This document shows, one piece after another, positions 1 to 8,895 of a stretch of 64,000 nucleotides of DNA. The stretch is from Novosphingobium terrae (GTDB lineage Bacteria; Pseudomonadota; Alphaproteobacteria; Sphingomonadales; Sphingomonadaceae): assembly GCF_017163935.1 (NCBI RefSeq), contig NZ_JABVZR010000002.1:2294001-2358000 (forward strand). Reading direction: 5' to 3'. The notes under the pieces were generated by a model that saw only the letters and a list, made by a program, of their open reading frames with translations, ran no database searches and was not told where the DNA came from. Numbering within the stretch: position 1 is the first letter of the stretch; each line of letters opens with the position of its first letter. The position numbers were made by a program, and so were the translations under genes.

Positions 1-596
1 ATGCACCGGTGCCGCCGCTTGAGCACGGCGTGCTGGCCACGCTGCAGGCAGCGGTGCTGGAGGTCGATCTGGCGCCGATCCATGATGATTATGCCCATAT
101 CGCGCGCAAGATCAGGCTTTTGGGTCTGTCGCTTTCGGATCGCAAGCTGGTCAAGGGGCTCAAACTGATCGCGGCCTCCGCGCTGTTGCGGGGCAGTCTG
201 GTGGCGGGCAAGGAAGACCTTTGGCCGGTGACCTATCTGGTGCAAAGTCGCCAGCATCAGAGCGAACTGCGGCAACTGCTGCATGCCGAGTTGCAGCACA
301 GCCGCAACCCGGTGCTGACCGGCAGCGTGGCGCAGGCAACCCATGATCTGACCGCCCATGCTGCCCAATTGGGCGAACGCGCCACCCACTTGCTGCAAGC
401 CCGCCCGCAGGATGGCGGGGGCGAGCAGATCGAACATTGGCTGGTCCGGCTGGAAACCATGCTCACAAGGATCGATGCTGCCTTCGCGCCCGATGCCATG
501 CCGCCGCATCTCGCTGCGCTCCACAAGGAGATCGAAACCGCTTTGGCCAAGGGAGCTGACACCCTTGTAGCAAAAGATGCGGTGAGCGGAGACTGA
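1..596 (+). CDS. MoxR-like AAA+ ATPase, C-terminal part (5' end outside window)
   Basis: The reading frame is open to the left edge (first full codon at base 3), so this is the end of a longer gene. The visible ~198 residues match the winged/lid region that follows the AAA+ core of MoxR/RavA ATPases, especially the stretch LSDRKLVKGLKLIAASALLRG followed by KEDLWPVTYLV, where the family has a helix, small residues and a D-L-W turn. The rest is helical. MoxR ATPases are chaperone-like motors that remodel partner complexes, usually with von Willebrand A (vWA) proteins. The stop lies 2 bases before the next start, so translation is probably coupled to the three genes downstream. The Walker A and B motifs lie outside the window and cannot be checked. 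Assignment of the family is good; the partner specificity is inferred from the context. Confidence 0.75.
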   Translation, partial: APVPPLEHGVLATLQAAVLEVDLAPIHDDYAHIARKIRLLGLSLSDRKLVKGLKLIAASALLRGSLVAGKEDLWPVTYLVQSRQHQSELRQLLHAELQHSRNPVLTGSVAQATHDLTAHAAQLGERATHLLQARPQDGGGEQIEHWLVRLETMLTRIDAAFAPDAMPPHLAALHKEIETALAKGADTLVAKDAVSGD

Positions 597-598
597 CG

Positions 599-1021
599 AT
601 GCGGTGGCTGCGGGTTGCGCCGCTCCAGACGGTCGATGGCCTGCTGCTGACCGGCGGGGATGCGCGGGATCGTCTGGCGCAGGCCCTTGCGGGCAAGCCC
701 CGGGCGATCCGCATGCTGCCGTTTGCCAGCGGGGCCGGTTGGGCGGCGCTGTTCGCCCGCCCGCTGGAGCCCGATGGCGAGCCCGTCCTGCCCCGCATCG
801 CCGATGCCATGCCGCTTTACCGCGCGACCGACGGCTGGTGGTTTCCGGTCGGCTGGGCGTTGAATGTGCCCGCGCATGCGCTGGGGGAGGTGCTGGCCCA
901 TCTGGCGGCGGCGCATGATCTGGCGCTGCCCGCTATCGCCGTGCCCCGCGCGCCTGATGATGCGGAATGTGGCGCTTGCGATCTCTATCCCATCCGCCAC
1001 ACTGCCGGGCTTGCCTCATGA
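599..1021 (+). CDS. small bpX-like component of MoxR/vWA/propeller ternary system
   Basis: A 140-residue soluble protein with no signal peptide or membrane segment. It begins 2 bases after the MoxR stop, and its own TGA overlaps the ATG of the next gene (ATGA), so it sits in a translationally coupled operon. The sequence is rich in Pro, Ala and aromatic residues (DGWWFPVGWALNVPAHALGE) and has a Cys pair in CGACDLYP near the C-terminus. In known MoxR-vWA-beta-propeller ternary operons, small 'bpX' proteins lie between the ATPase and the vWA protein. I assign it to that group from position, size and composition; I cannot say which bpX class. No catalytic motif is visible. Confidence 0.55.
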   Translation: MRWLRVAPLQTVDGLLLTGGDARDRLAQALAGKPRAIRMLPFASGAGWAALFARPLEPDGEPVLPRIADAMPLYRATDGWWFPVGWALNVPAHALGEVLAHLAAAHDLALPAIAVPRAPDDAECGACDLYPIRHTAGLAS

Positions 1022-2970
1022 GCAAGGCTTCCATCCTGCCCGAGGCCTACACGCCATTCCGCCCGCTGCTGGAGCAGCTGTCACCCATGCTGGCCGAGGT
1101 GCTGGGCGGGCTGCTGGCGCAATATGAACATCTCGCCGATGCTTTTGCCGCGCTGCTTGAAGCCGATCGGGGCGAGTTCGCAGGGCTCGGCGGCTTGACC
1201 CATCACGGCGACATCGACACCATCGTGCAAAGCGAGTTGCTGCTGCGCACTGAGGCGCCTCTGGAATTCTTGCGGCGGCTGGTCGAATCCGAAACCCTGT
1301 TCCATGACCGTATCCATGTCGATCCGGGCCAGCAGCGGGTGCTGCGGGTGATGGTCTCGGTCGGGCCGGGGATCATGGGGCATGGCCGTATTTTGGCGCT
1401 GGCGGCCCTGTTCCTGCTCGCACGGGTGGCGATGCAGCGCGGCGCGGACTTCCATTGGTGTTTCCTGCCCCGTGCCGAGGGCGCGATCTGGTTCGATCAG
1501 CTTTCGGTCAACACGATCAAGCGCTTCCTGCGCTCGGCCAGCTTCCGCGAGGCTGGCCCGGATGATCTGCGCGGCGCGCGTGAGGCATGGGAGCAGGCCC
1601 ATGACAAGCAGCGCCAGCCATGCACCGACTGGATGCTGGGTGCGGCCTTGCCCACTCAGAGTGCCTCCGATGAAAGCGGCGCCGTACACAATGCGCTGCG
1701 CTTCACCCTGCTGCCTTACCGCCCCGGCCAACCGCGCGCCGCCGACCTCGATCTGCGCTGCCATGGGCGGGAGGCGTGCCGCAGGACCGTCTCCTTCGCG
1801 CCGGACCGGCTGTGCCTTGCCGCGCTGGAAAACCCTTTTTCGCGCCCGCAACCGGCCCGCGCCGCCGCCCCCGCGTCGGGCGGGCCGGTGCCGGCGATGG
1901 CCGGTTGGGAGCCGCATTATCTCTCCCTGCCCAATGGGTACTATCGCCTTGTCAGGCTCAGCGATGGCCTGCTGGTGATCGGGGCCGCAAAAAATGCCTC
2001 AGATTGGGGTCTCTGGTTCGTGCCCCTGCCGGAAGAGGTCACGCTGATGGGCGTGGCGATCGACGATGCCACACTCGCCCTGCTGCGCCACAGCGTGGAG
2101 GATGGCGTGCAGAAGCTCAGCTTCCGGCGGGTGGCGCTGGTCCGGGGAAATGCGGGGGTGTGGCCAACGCTGAAAAGCCACGCCGTGCCCTGCAACCAGC
2201 CTTTCGCCGGACGCAGCCGCTATGCTCTGCCGATGCTGTCGCGTTACCATGATCCGGAATTCTATTCGGTGTCGGGGCAGGGCTATCGGCTGACCTTTGG
2301 CGTCAATGACAAGCCCTCGACCTTCACGCCGCTCTACAAGCAGCCGCGCACGCTTCTGAGTACGGGCGGGCATCGCGTGGTGGAGCTGATGCTGGGATCG
2401 CGCCCCGCCTTGCAGCTTATAAAACGCGATCTTTCGACCTATGGCCATTTCAGCCTGCCCGATTGCAACACAATGCCCAAGGCCTTTCACGCTCTGGCCT
2501 GGTCCGCCAGCAACCGCGATCTGGCCTATGCGTTGCGCCCCGGGCAATGGACCGTCGCGCCGCTCCACAGTCCCGGCGCTGCCGAGCCTGCTGCCCGCCC
2601 CCGCCAGTTCCAGACCGAACCGTGCGAGCGCGTGCTGGTGGCCGGGGTCGACAAGGCCGGCGTCTGGGCGCGCATCTGGTCGGATGCGCGCCATGGCGGG
2701 GAGGGCACCATCGAATGGTTCAAGCTGGAGGAGGGCAAGCGCAGCCGCCGCCTGCCGCCGTTGCCGCTGGGCGAGCATGCCGGGGCGATCGCCACCGTGC
2801 TTCCGGCGGATGACGGTTTCTGGGCCGTCGCACTGGATGGCGAGGGCGCGCCTGAGCATCTGATCCATTATCGTCAGAACAAGCATTCGGGCCAGGTCCG
2901 GGCCAGCACCCATGCCCTGGCCGATCTGCGGGCCAAAGCGGTGGTGCTGGCCTGGGAAGACCCGGCATGA
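1018..2970 (+). CDS. degenerate vWA-like domain protein with C-terminal beta-propeller-like half
   Basis: A 650-residue protein. The ATG at 1018 is preferred over further-upstream starts because it overlaps the previous stop as ATGA. Residues ~60-105 contain THHGDIDTIVQSELLLR and LEFLRRLVESETLF, typical of the region before vWA domains in MoxR ternary operons. Residues ~107-150 (VLRVMVSVGPGIMG followed by an Ala/Leu helix with a RGADFHW strand) form a vWA-like core, but the metal-site DxSxS motif is replaced by SVGPG, so metal binding is probably lost. Residues ~290-650 show repeated short beta patterns (for example NGYYRLVRLSDGLLVIGAA and YSVSGQGYRLTFGV) that fit propeller blades. It is likely the scaffold handled by the MoxR ATPase. 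The stop overlaps the next start. Confidence 0.65.
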   Translation: MSKASILPEAYTPFRPLLEQLSPMLAEVLGGLLAQYEHLADAFAALLEADRGEFAGLGGLTHHGDIDTIVQSELLLRTEAPLEFLRRLVESETLFHDRIHVDPGQQRVLRVMVSVGPGIMGHGRILALAALFLLARVAMQRGADFHWCFLPRAEGAIWFDQLSVNTIKRFLRSASFREAGPDDLRGAREAWEQAHDKQRQPCTDWMLGAALPTQSASDESGAVHNALRFTLLPYRPGQPRAADLDLRCHGREACRRTVSFAPDRLCLAALENPFSRPQPARAAAPASGGPVPAMAGWEPHYLSLPNGYYRLVRLSDGLLVIGAAKNASDWGLWFVPLPEEVTLMGVAIDDATLALLRHSVEDGVQKLSFRRVALVRGNAGVWPTLKSHAVPCNQPFAGRSRYALPMLSRYHDPEFYSVSGQGYRLTFGVNDKPSTFTPLYKQPRTLLSTGGHRVVELMLGSRPALQLIKRDLSTYGHFSLPDCNTMPKAFHALAWSASNRDLAYALRPGQWTVAPLHSPGAAEPAARPRQFQTEPCERVLVAGVDKAGVWARIWSDARHGGEGTIEWFKLEEGKRSRRLPPLPLGEHAGAIATVLPADDGFWAVALDGEGAPEHLIHYRQNKHSGQVRASTHALADLRAKAVVLAWEDPA

Positions 2971-5900
2971 GCCGCGCTGCCGCCTCCCATGTTGCCCGGC
3001 GTGCACGGCAAAGCGCGCCGCGTGCCTTTCCAGCGCGCCCGACGCTGCCCGCGCAGACGCCGTGCCGCGCTCTGGCCTTTGTGGTGCGTGCCGGCGGGGG
3101 GCTGCCCGCGTTGCACAGCCTGCGGGACAGGGTGAGCGAGATGCGGCGCGGCTCGATCGGTTCGGGTGCGCGCGCCAGAACGGTGTTGATCCTGCTGTTC
3201 CACGGCCCACCTGCGCCCCATGGCGCGGATCATCCCACAGCCCTGCCGCTGGTTGGCACGGAGCATGGCGGGCTGACCAGCCATTTGCATGAAACCGGCG
3301 CTGACGGGGCAGGGGATCATCTGGGCCGCAGGGTGGACCTCTGGTGGTCTGGCGCGGTGCATCATTTGGTGCTTGATGTGCTGGAGCCGGTCTCGCTGGG
3401 CACGCTCTGGTCGCTGCCGGAGGTGACGATCCATCCTGCCGATGCCCCGCAGCCGCGCATGGCGGGAAGCGATGCCGGTCCCTCCGGCATGGTGCCGCGC
3501 GATCCGGAACCGGGCGAACATCTGAGCCCCCTGCATCGCCGCACCCCGCCGCTGCCCCGGGTTGAGGACAACCCTTTCCGCGAGCTGCATGAAGCCATCG
3601 CCCGCCGCCCCTCGCTGCGCTCACTGTGGCGCAGGCGGGTACAAGGCGGACTGAGTCCGCAGGAGAAGCGCTGGCTGTTTGGCGGACTGACCCTGTTGGC
3701 CGGTTTGTGCGCTTTGCCGCTGGTGGTGTTGGCCGTGGGCGGGTCGTTCTGGTCGCTTCTTCCTTTCTTCGTCGGTGCCGCAGGCGCGGCAGGCGCCAGG
3801 CGAGGCGGCAGCAGCTCACCGGCAGGAAGCCATGCCCGCGGCGTACCGTCCGCGCCTCGGCAGGGGTTGTTCGATCATCTGACCAACTGGCTGCGCTGGC
3901 ATATGCCTGCCTCCACGCTGCGCAGCCAGCTGGACGCGCGGGTCAAGCGCATCGAAAGCCTTGCCGGGCAAGGCGCCATCGATGAGGCGCTGCGTCTGGC
4001 TCTGCGGCTGAACACCAAGGGCGACAAACAACCGCAGAGCAAGCGCTATCCCAAACAGTTGCCCGCAGCCCGCGCGCGGCTGGACTTTGATATGACGCCT
4101 TTGTCCAGTGTGGCGCCGATCCTTGGCCCGCAGCATGGCGGGGCCTTGCTGGCCTGCTATCACCAGCTCGCGCAGAAGCTGGAACGCGAGGGCGATCACC
4201 GCCGCGCGGCTTTCATCCATTCGCAACTGCTGGGCCAGCACGCGCAAGCCGCGCTTTTGCTCGAAAAGGGCGGACTGTCGGAGGAAGCCGCGCAGCTGGC
4301 CTATGCCGCTCAGCTGGCGCCGAGCCTGACCGTCCGTCTGCTTTACGCCGCCGGTCAGGCGGATAGGGCGCTGGCGCTGGCCAGGCGCACCGGCTGCTTC
4401 GATGAACTGGCGCGTGACAGCCGGGGCAAGGATCCGGCCTATCACGCTTATGTGGTGGGGGCGTGGTCGGATCTGCTGGTCGAAAGCGGCCAGCCCTTGC
4501 GCGCGCTTCAGGTCACCGATGAGGTGGCCGGGCGACAGGATGCCGATCCGGCCCTGCTGCGGGCCCGTCGGCGCTGGTTGGAACAGGTGGGTGAGGCCGA
4601 TGCCCGATCCGGCTTTCAGGCCGAGGCGGTGGTACGCGTCCTGCTGTCCGGCGCCTTGGCGCAGGCCGATGCGCTGGCCGCTTTTCCAGCTGTCTCGCCT
4701 TTGCCGCAGGATCGGCTGGATGCTCTGGCCTTGGCTGCCCTGCAGCAAGCCGCGCGATCAGAGGATGCGGGCGAGGGCATGCTGGCGGCGCTCGATGTCT
4801 GGAACCGGCTGGCCGCGCGTGCCTCGCCCGAGCAAACGCGCTTCTGGGACGGCGGCGGCCCCGCCCTGATCGAGGCTTTCGCCCGTGCCGTGTTGCAAGG
4901 CGCCTCGGCGCGGCTGGCGCCGGGCGATCTGGCGGGGTTGCAGCGGCTGCTGCGTCTGGCCGGGCTTACTGTGCTGGCGGCGGATATTGGCAAGCTGGGC
5001 AAGCTCCACCGTGCCGCGCAGAAGCCAGCGCGGCAATGGCAGGTGCGGCCTGCGGCGACGCTTCGGCCCCAGGTGTTGGCAGGCTGCCTGCTGGGCAATG
5101 GCCTTGTTCTGGCCTGGCGGGCCAATGAGACGCTGGAGGTGTTCGATCGCCATGGCGCGCCCGTCTGGCGGCATCATCTGCCCGAGGTCACCGCGCTTGT
5201 TCCTCTGGGTTCGGGTGGGGAGGCGCTGATCGTTCAACGCGCGCCCGAGTGCAAGTCCAGAGTCAGTCGTTACACGGCGCATGATGGGCGCTTTCACGCC
5301 ATCGGTCTTGTCGATCTTGTGGCCCATCACGCCATCACCTCCGATACCGCCTGGCTGGTACAGATCGGTGGAGAATTCGGGGCGCTCGGTCTGGCTGCGC
5401 TGTGCGCGCGTGAGCCGCGGTTCGAATTTCTCTGGTCCTGCGCCCTGACAGAAAGAGTGCGGGCGGTGGCCTTCCTGCACGGCCCTCAGGCGGCATCATG
5501 GATCACCATCGATATGACGGGCGATCGTCATGGTGTTGTGGAAATGTGGAGCATGCAGAGCAATGGTCAGCTGACCACCTCGCTCTGCCTTGCCTTGTCG
5601 AGTCAGGGCGATGATGCGCCTCTGCCGCCCGTATCATGGGGCTGGGGTCACCGCGCCGGCACATCCATGGTCCAGCCCATCGACGGATCTGCCGCAAGGA
5701 TGGTGGTGGTTCCATGGGCGGAAGATCAGGAAGGCCGCGCGCGTCAGATCGCGGCCCGGCGCCAGCCTTTTGAAGCGGATGACAGCTTTGCGCCCTGCGA
5801 TTTCGGTCGCCAGCTTGTGCACTATAGCAGAGCAACCGAGGCGGCCGGGGCACAGGACGAAACCGCGATACTGCGTTTCGGTGACAGAGCTTCGGCATTT

Positions 5901-6077
5901 GTCCTGCGTCATGCCGGGGATTGCATGCTCACCTGCCTTGCCCGCTCGGCAGGCACCGTGCAAACGCCGGATGCCAAGGCCGCGCAGACTGACACGGGGG
6001 CGAGGGTGATGTTGGCCGATCCTTTCGGGCAGATCTTTCTGGTCGATCCCGAACGCGCTCGGGTCACCGTGGTCTAA
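2967..6077 (+). CDS. bpX6-like large protein: N-terminal domain, membrane segments, helical repeats, C-terminal propeller
   Basis: A 1036-residue protein starting inside the previous gene (ATGA overlap). The order visible is: basic N-terminus; domain to about residue 190 with WSLPEVTIHPADAP; a linker with NPFRELHEAI; two hydrophobic segments at ~233-275 (WLFGGLTLLAGLCALPLVVLA, then LLPFFVGAAGAAGA); Ala-rich helical repeats from ~310 to ~690 (such as YHQLAQKLEREGDHRRAAF, resembling TPR-like solenoids); and a beta-rich C-terminal half (~700-1036) with propeller-like strands (LGNGLVLAWRANETLEVFD). This architecture matches proteins carrying the 'MoxR-vWA-beta-propeller ternary system domain bpX6'. 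It probably anchors the complex at the inner membrane. The exact role is unknown. It is the last gene of the operon; the next gene is on the opposite strand. Confidence 0.65.
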   Translation: MSRAAASHVARRARQSAPRAFPARPTLPAQTPCRALAFVVRAGGGLPALHSLRDRVSEMRRGSIGSGARARTVLILLFHGPPAPHGADHPTALPLVGTEHGGLTSHLHETGADGAGDHLGRRVDLWWSGAVHHLVLDVLEPVSLGTLWSLPEVTIHPADAPQPRMAGSDAGPSGMVPRDPEPGEHLSPLHRRTPPLPRVEDNPFRELHEAIARRPSLRSLWRRRVQGGLSPQEKRWLFGGLTLLAGLCALPLVVLAVGGSFWSLLPFFVGAAGAAGARRGGSSSPAGSHARGVPSAPRQGLFDHLTNWLRWHMPASTLRSQLDARVKRIESLAGQGAIDEALRLALRLNTKGDKQPQSKRYPKQLPAARARLDFDMTPLSSVAPILGPQHGGALLACYHQLAQKLEREGDHRRAAFIHSQLLGQHAQAALLLEKGGLSEEAAQLAYAAQLAPSLTVRLLYAAGQADRALALARRTGCFDELARDSRGKDPAYHAYVVGAWSDLLVESGQPLRALQVTDEVAGRQDADPALLRARRRWLEQVGEADARSGFQAEAVVRVLLSGALAQADALAAFPAVSPLPQDRLDALALAALQQAARSEDAGEGMLAALDVWNRLAARASPEQTRFWDGGGPALIEAFARAVLQGASARLAPGDLAGLQRLLRLAGLTVLAADIGKLGKLHRAAQKPARQWQVRPAATLRPQVLAGCLLGNGLVLAWRANETLEVFDRHGAPVWRHHLPEVTALVPLGSGGEALIVQRAPECKSRVSRYTAHDGRFHAIGLVDLVAHHAITSDTAWLVQIGGEFGALGLAALCAREPRFEFLWSCALTERVRAVAFLHGPQAASWITIDMTGDRHGVVEMWSMQSNGQLTTSLCLALSSQGDDAPLPPVSWGWGHRAGTSMVQPIDGSAARMVVVPWAEDQEGRARQIAARRQPFEADDSFAPCDFGRQLVHYSRATEAAGAQDETAILRFGDRASAFVLRHAGDCMLTCLARSAGTVQTPDAKAAQTDTGARVMLADPFGQIFLVDPERARVTVV

Positions 6078-6306
6078 GCACCCCGCCTTCTCCGCAGTGA
6101 GTTCGCCATCTTGAAGATGGTCAGCAGCATGTGCCGATGTCAGTTCAGGAGACGCCGGGGGGCTGATCTACTGAAGCTTCCCTATGGCCTCTTTGTCCTG
6201 ATGAACAGATGACGGCTATCAGGATTGGCGAGTTTGACGCTGCGCAGAAATGGCCATGAGTCCGAGTGCGAACCTTATTCCACCTCTGCGCAGTCGCATA
6301 CCCAAT

Positions 6307-8772
6307 CTACAGGCCGTAGCGCAGGGTGAAAATCACTTGCCTGGGGTTGCCATACTCACCGCCATAGGGGCTTTCCAGAAGGAGGTAATGCCGGTCGGTC
6401 AGATTGGTCACGTTCACCGAGAGCGTGAGGCGATCCATGACCTTGTAGGCTGCGCGCAGATCGAAGGTCTCATAGGCGCCTTGCCGCAGATAATTGCCGT
6501 CACCATCGGTGGCATAGGTTCCGCTGCTGACATAGGCGCCTGCGCCAAGGCTGATGCGCTTCAGCCTGCCGGGCAAGGTGTAGTTGGTCCACAGCTTGAA
6601 AAGGTGGCGCGGCGCGATGCTCTCGAAACCGACGCCATTGGCATTCTGACTGGAATCGAGATATTTGGCATCGGTGTACGTATAGCCGCCTGAAATCTTC
6701 CAACTGTTCGTCAGATAGCCATTCGCGGTGATTTCGACGCCCCGGCTGCGGGCGCGACCCGTTGCAATATAATAGCCTTCATTGGGGTAGCGCGGATCGG
6801 ACACCGCACGGTTTTCCTCCGTCAACTGGAACAGCGCGATCGCGGTGTTCAATCGTCCGTCCAGATAGTCGCCCCTGACGCCGGCTTCATACTGAACGCC
6901 CTCCAGCGGAGGCAGCACGGTGCCGGCCACGGTCTGGGACGTCTGTGGATTGTAGATCGTCGCATAGCTGAAGTAAGCGGAATAATGCTTGCCGATCTTG
7001 TAGATCAGCCCGGCATAGGGCGTCACCTTGCCGGACACATGGCTGGCATTGACGACGCTGCCCAGGCTGGTCGTATCCCACCAGATCGCCCGCGCACCGG
7101 CCACCAGCGTCAGGGGATCGGCCAGGCTGATGCGGGCGTTGCCGTAAAGCCCGTATTGATTGACGGCGGTGGTGTAATGGAAGGTGTTCGGCCCATCGAA
7201 GGCCGGACGGGGTGCAGTCTGAACCCAGGACAGGGGTTCTTCCGCATCGCAGAAGATGTCTCCTCCGGCGCTGTCGTTCGGGCCGCAGCGATAGGCGGTG
7301 TCACGGAAATCCTCGCGCTGATAGGTGGCGCCGAAGGTCAGCGCATGAGCGCGGCCGAAGAGTTGGAGCGGCCCAGTCACAAAGGCGTCGATCGATTCCT
7401 GATTGTCGAACTGGTGCCATGTCTCCGCCTCATAATCCGCCAGATCGGAGCCGATGTTGAAGCCGCCCGCAAAGCCCTGCAGCACGGTCGAATGGCTGCC
7501 CAGATAGTTGAACGCCAGCTTGCCCGACCAGCCTGCGCCCAGCTTCTGGTCGAGTTCGGCAAAGCCGGTCTGATAGGCATAGGTGTTATGAGCCCATGGC
7601 GCCTCGGTGTTCGTGGAGCGGGTGCCGAACAGGATGTATTGGCCATTCACCGGCGTGTCATAGGCCAGCGCGCCCTCCCAATTCGCCCTTTCGTTGACAT
7701 GCGTATAGCTGCCGCCCACCCGTACCTGTGTCGTCGGGCTCAGATCTGCTTCAACCGTGCCGTAAATGAGCGCGTCATGGCGATAGCTGGTGTCCTGCAT
7801 CAGGTTCTGGCTCTGGATGTTGCCGACCACACGCGCCCGGACAGAGCCCGAAGCGTTCAGCGGGCTGCCTACATCGAGCGTGCCGCCAAAGTCATTATAG
7901 GTTCCGGCAAGAGCCTGAGCCGAAAACTGGAAGGTCTTTGGCGCGCGTTTGCGCACCATGTTGAGCGTGCCGCCCTCATTGCTGAACCCACTCATCAGAC
8001 CGTCAGGCCCTTGCAGGATCTCGACCCGGTCGAACATCGCCAGATTGGGCGCGATCGAGGCAAGATTTTGCGTCGTCGGCATGCCGTCCAGCATCCAGGT
8101 GGTGATCGGAAAGCCGCGCGAGAAAAAATCCGTCCGCTCGGAATCAGTGTTGCCGATGGTCACGCCGGGGGCCCAGCGCATCGCATCGTTCAGAGTCAGC
8201 ATGGCTTGCTGCTGGATCTGCTCCTGCGTGATGACGGTCACCGTCTGCGCGATGTCGCGCTGGGCAAGCGGGGTCTTGCTGCCGACCGTCGTCGGCGGAT
8301 TGGGCATTTTCGCATAGGGATCGCTGGCCTTGGGATCATAGCCATTGGCATAGGTTGGGGAACCTTCGGTCATCGCCCCATCGACCTGCACCGCGCCCAG
8401 CTGGATTGCGTTGCCCGTTGCCACAGGCGCGACCTCGATCCGCACGGCGCGCGGGCCGATAAAACGGAATGTCAGCCCGGTTCCCGCAAGCAGACGGCAG
8501 AGCGCTTCGGGGGCGGCCATGGAGCCCGCTACGGCAGTGCTCGTGCGTTTGGCCAGCGTTTCGGCGGTTGCCGTGATCTGCATGCCCGATTGCTGCCCGA
8601 AGATCGCTATCGCGTCGCTCAGCTTTTGTGCGGGAATATCGAAGGAGCCGCTCGTGCTGGCGGTTTGGGCTGTGGCAGCGGTCGCGCTGGCCATGCCCAA
8701 GGCGCTGCCGGCCAGCCAGACCCCCATCAACGACTGTCCCATCCAACCTTTTCTGGCCATTCCCCGAAACAT
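6307..8772 (-). CDS. TonB-dependent ferric-siderophore receptor with STN signalling domain
   Basis: An 821-residue outer-membrane receptor. The ATG at 8772 follows AAGGAGG by 8 bases; a TTG one codon upstream is possible. A signal peptide (to ~residue 38) precedes a secretin/TonB N-terminal (STN) domain at ~45-105 (FDIPAQKLSDAIAIFGQQSG), which contacts a FecR protein in the periplasm. The plug domain (~165-275) has TVTVITQEQIQQQ, FSRGFPITTWMLDG and RVEILQGPDGLMSG, typical of FpvA/FecA-type siderophore receptors. The rest is the 22-strand barrel ending FTLRYGL and TAG. It lies downstream of its own FecR and FecI genes, so the substrate probably induces its own uptake. The substrate cannot be told from the sequence. 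A close paralogue is at 12575-15061. Confidence 0.92.
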   Translation of the reverse strand: MFRGMARKGWMGQSLMGVWLAGSALGMASATAATAQTASTSGSFDIPAQKLSDAIAIFGQQSGMQITATAETLAKRTSTAVAGSMAAPEALCRLLAGTGLTFRFIGPRAVRIEVAPVATGNAIQLGAVQVDGAMTEGSPTYANGYDPKASDPYAKMPNPPTTVGSKTPLAQRDIAQTVTVITQEQIQQQAMLTLNDAMRWAPGVTIGNTDSERTDFFSRGFPITTWMLDGMPTTQNLASIAPNLAMFDRVEILQGPDGLMSGFSNEGGTLNMVRKRAPKTFQFSAQALAGTYNDFGGTLDVGSPLNASGSVRARVVGNIQSQNLMQDTSYRHDALIYGTVEADLSPTTQVRVGGSYTHVNERANWEGALAYDTPVNGQYILFGTRSTNTEAPWAHNTYAYQTGFAELDQKLGAGWSGKLAFNYLGSHSTVLQGFAGGFNIGSDLADYEAETWHQFDNQESIDAFVTGPLQLFGRAHALTFGATYQREDFRDTAYRCGPNDSAGGDIFCDAEEPLSWVQTAPRPAFDGPNTFHYTTAVNQYGLYGNARISLADPLTLVAGARAIWWDTTSLGSVVNASHVSGKVTPYAGLIYKIGKHYSAYFSYATIYNPQTSQTVAGTVLPPLEGVQYEAGVRGDYLDGRLNTAIALFQLTEENRAVSDPRYPNEGYYIATGRARSRGVEITANGYLTNSWKISGGYTYTDAKYLDSSQNANGVGFESIAPRHLFKLWTNYTLPGRLKRISLGAGAYVSSGTYATDGDGNYLRQGAYETFDLRAAYKVMDRLTLSVNVTNLTDRHYLLLESPYGGEYGNPRQVIFTLRYGL

Positions 8773-8841
8773 CAATGCTGCCTCCTTCGCTCAATCCGGG
8801 CGCCTGCATTGATAATGCGTTGCAGATGCGCTTTGGGATTG

Positions 8842-8867
8842 AAGACGCCGGCTCCTTCATTTTTTCC
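8842..8867 (-). promoter_or_regulatory. candidate FecI-type promoter for the receptor gene
   Basis: Reading leftwards between the FecR stop and the receptor start there is GGAAAA (8862-8867) and CGTCTT (8842-8847), separated by 14 bases. FecI-type ECF sigma factors commonly use an A-rich -35 and a CGTCT-like -10. The spacing is a little short, so this is only a candidate. It fits the logic that the nearby sigma factor drives its receptor gene. Confidence 0.3.
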
Positions 8868-8895
8868 GGAACTTTTTTGAAAAATCTGGCCGCAG

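Noticed and set aside
1999..3819. 606-codon frame on the minus strand
   Set aside because: It lies fully across the coupled vWA/bpX6 genes, is Arg/Pro-rich in the manner of GC-rich shadows, and has no family pattern.
6985..8880. 631-codon frame on the plus strand
   Set aside because: Antisense shadow of the left receptor gene; the same happens opposite the right receptor.
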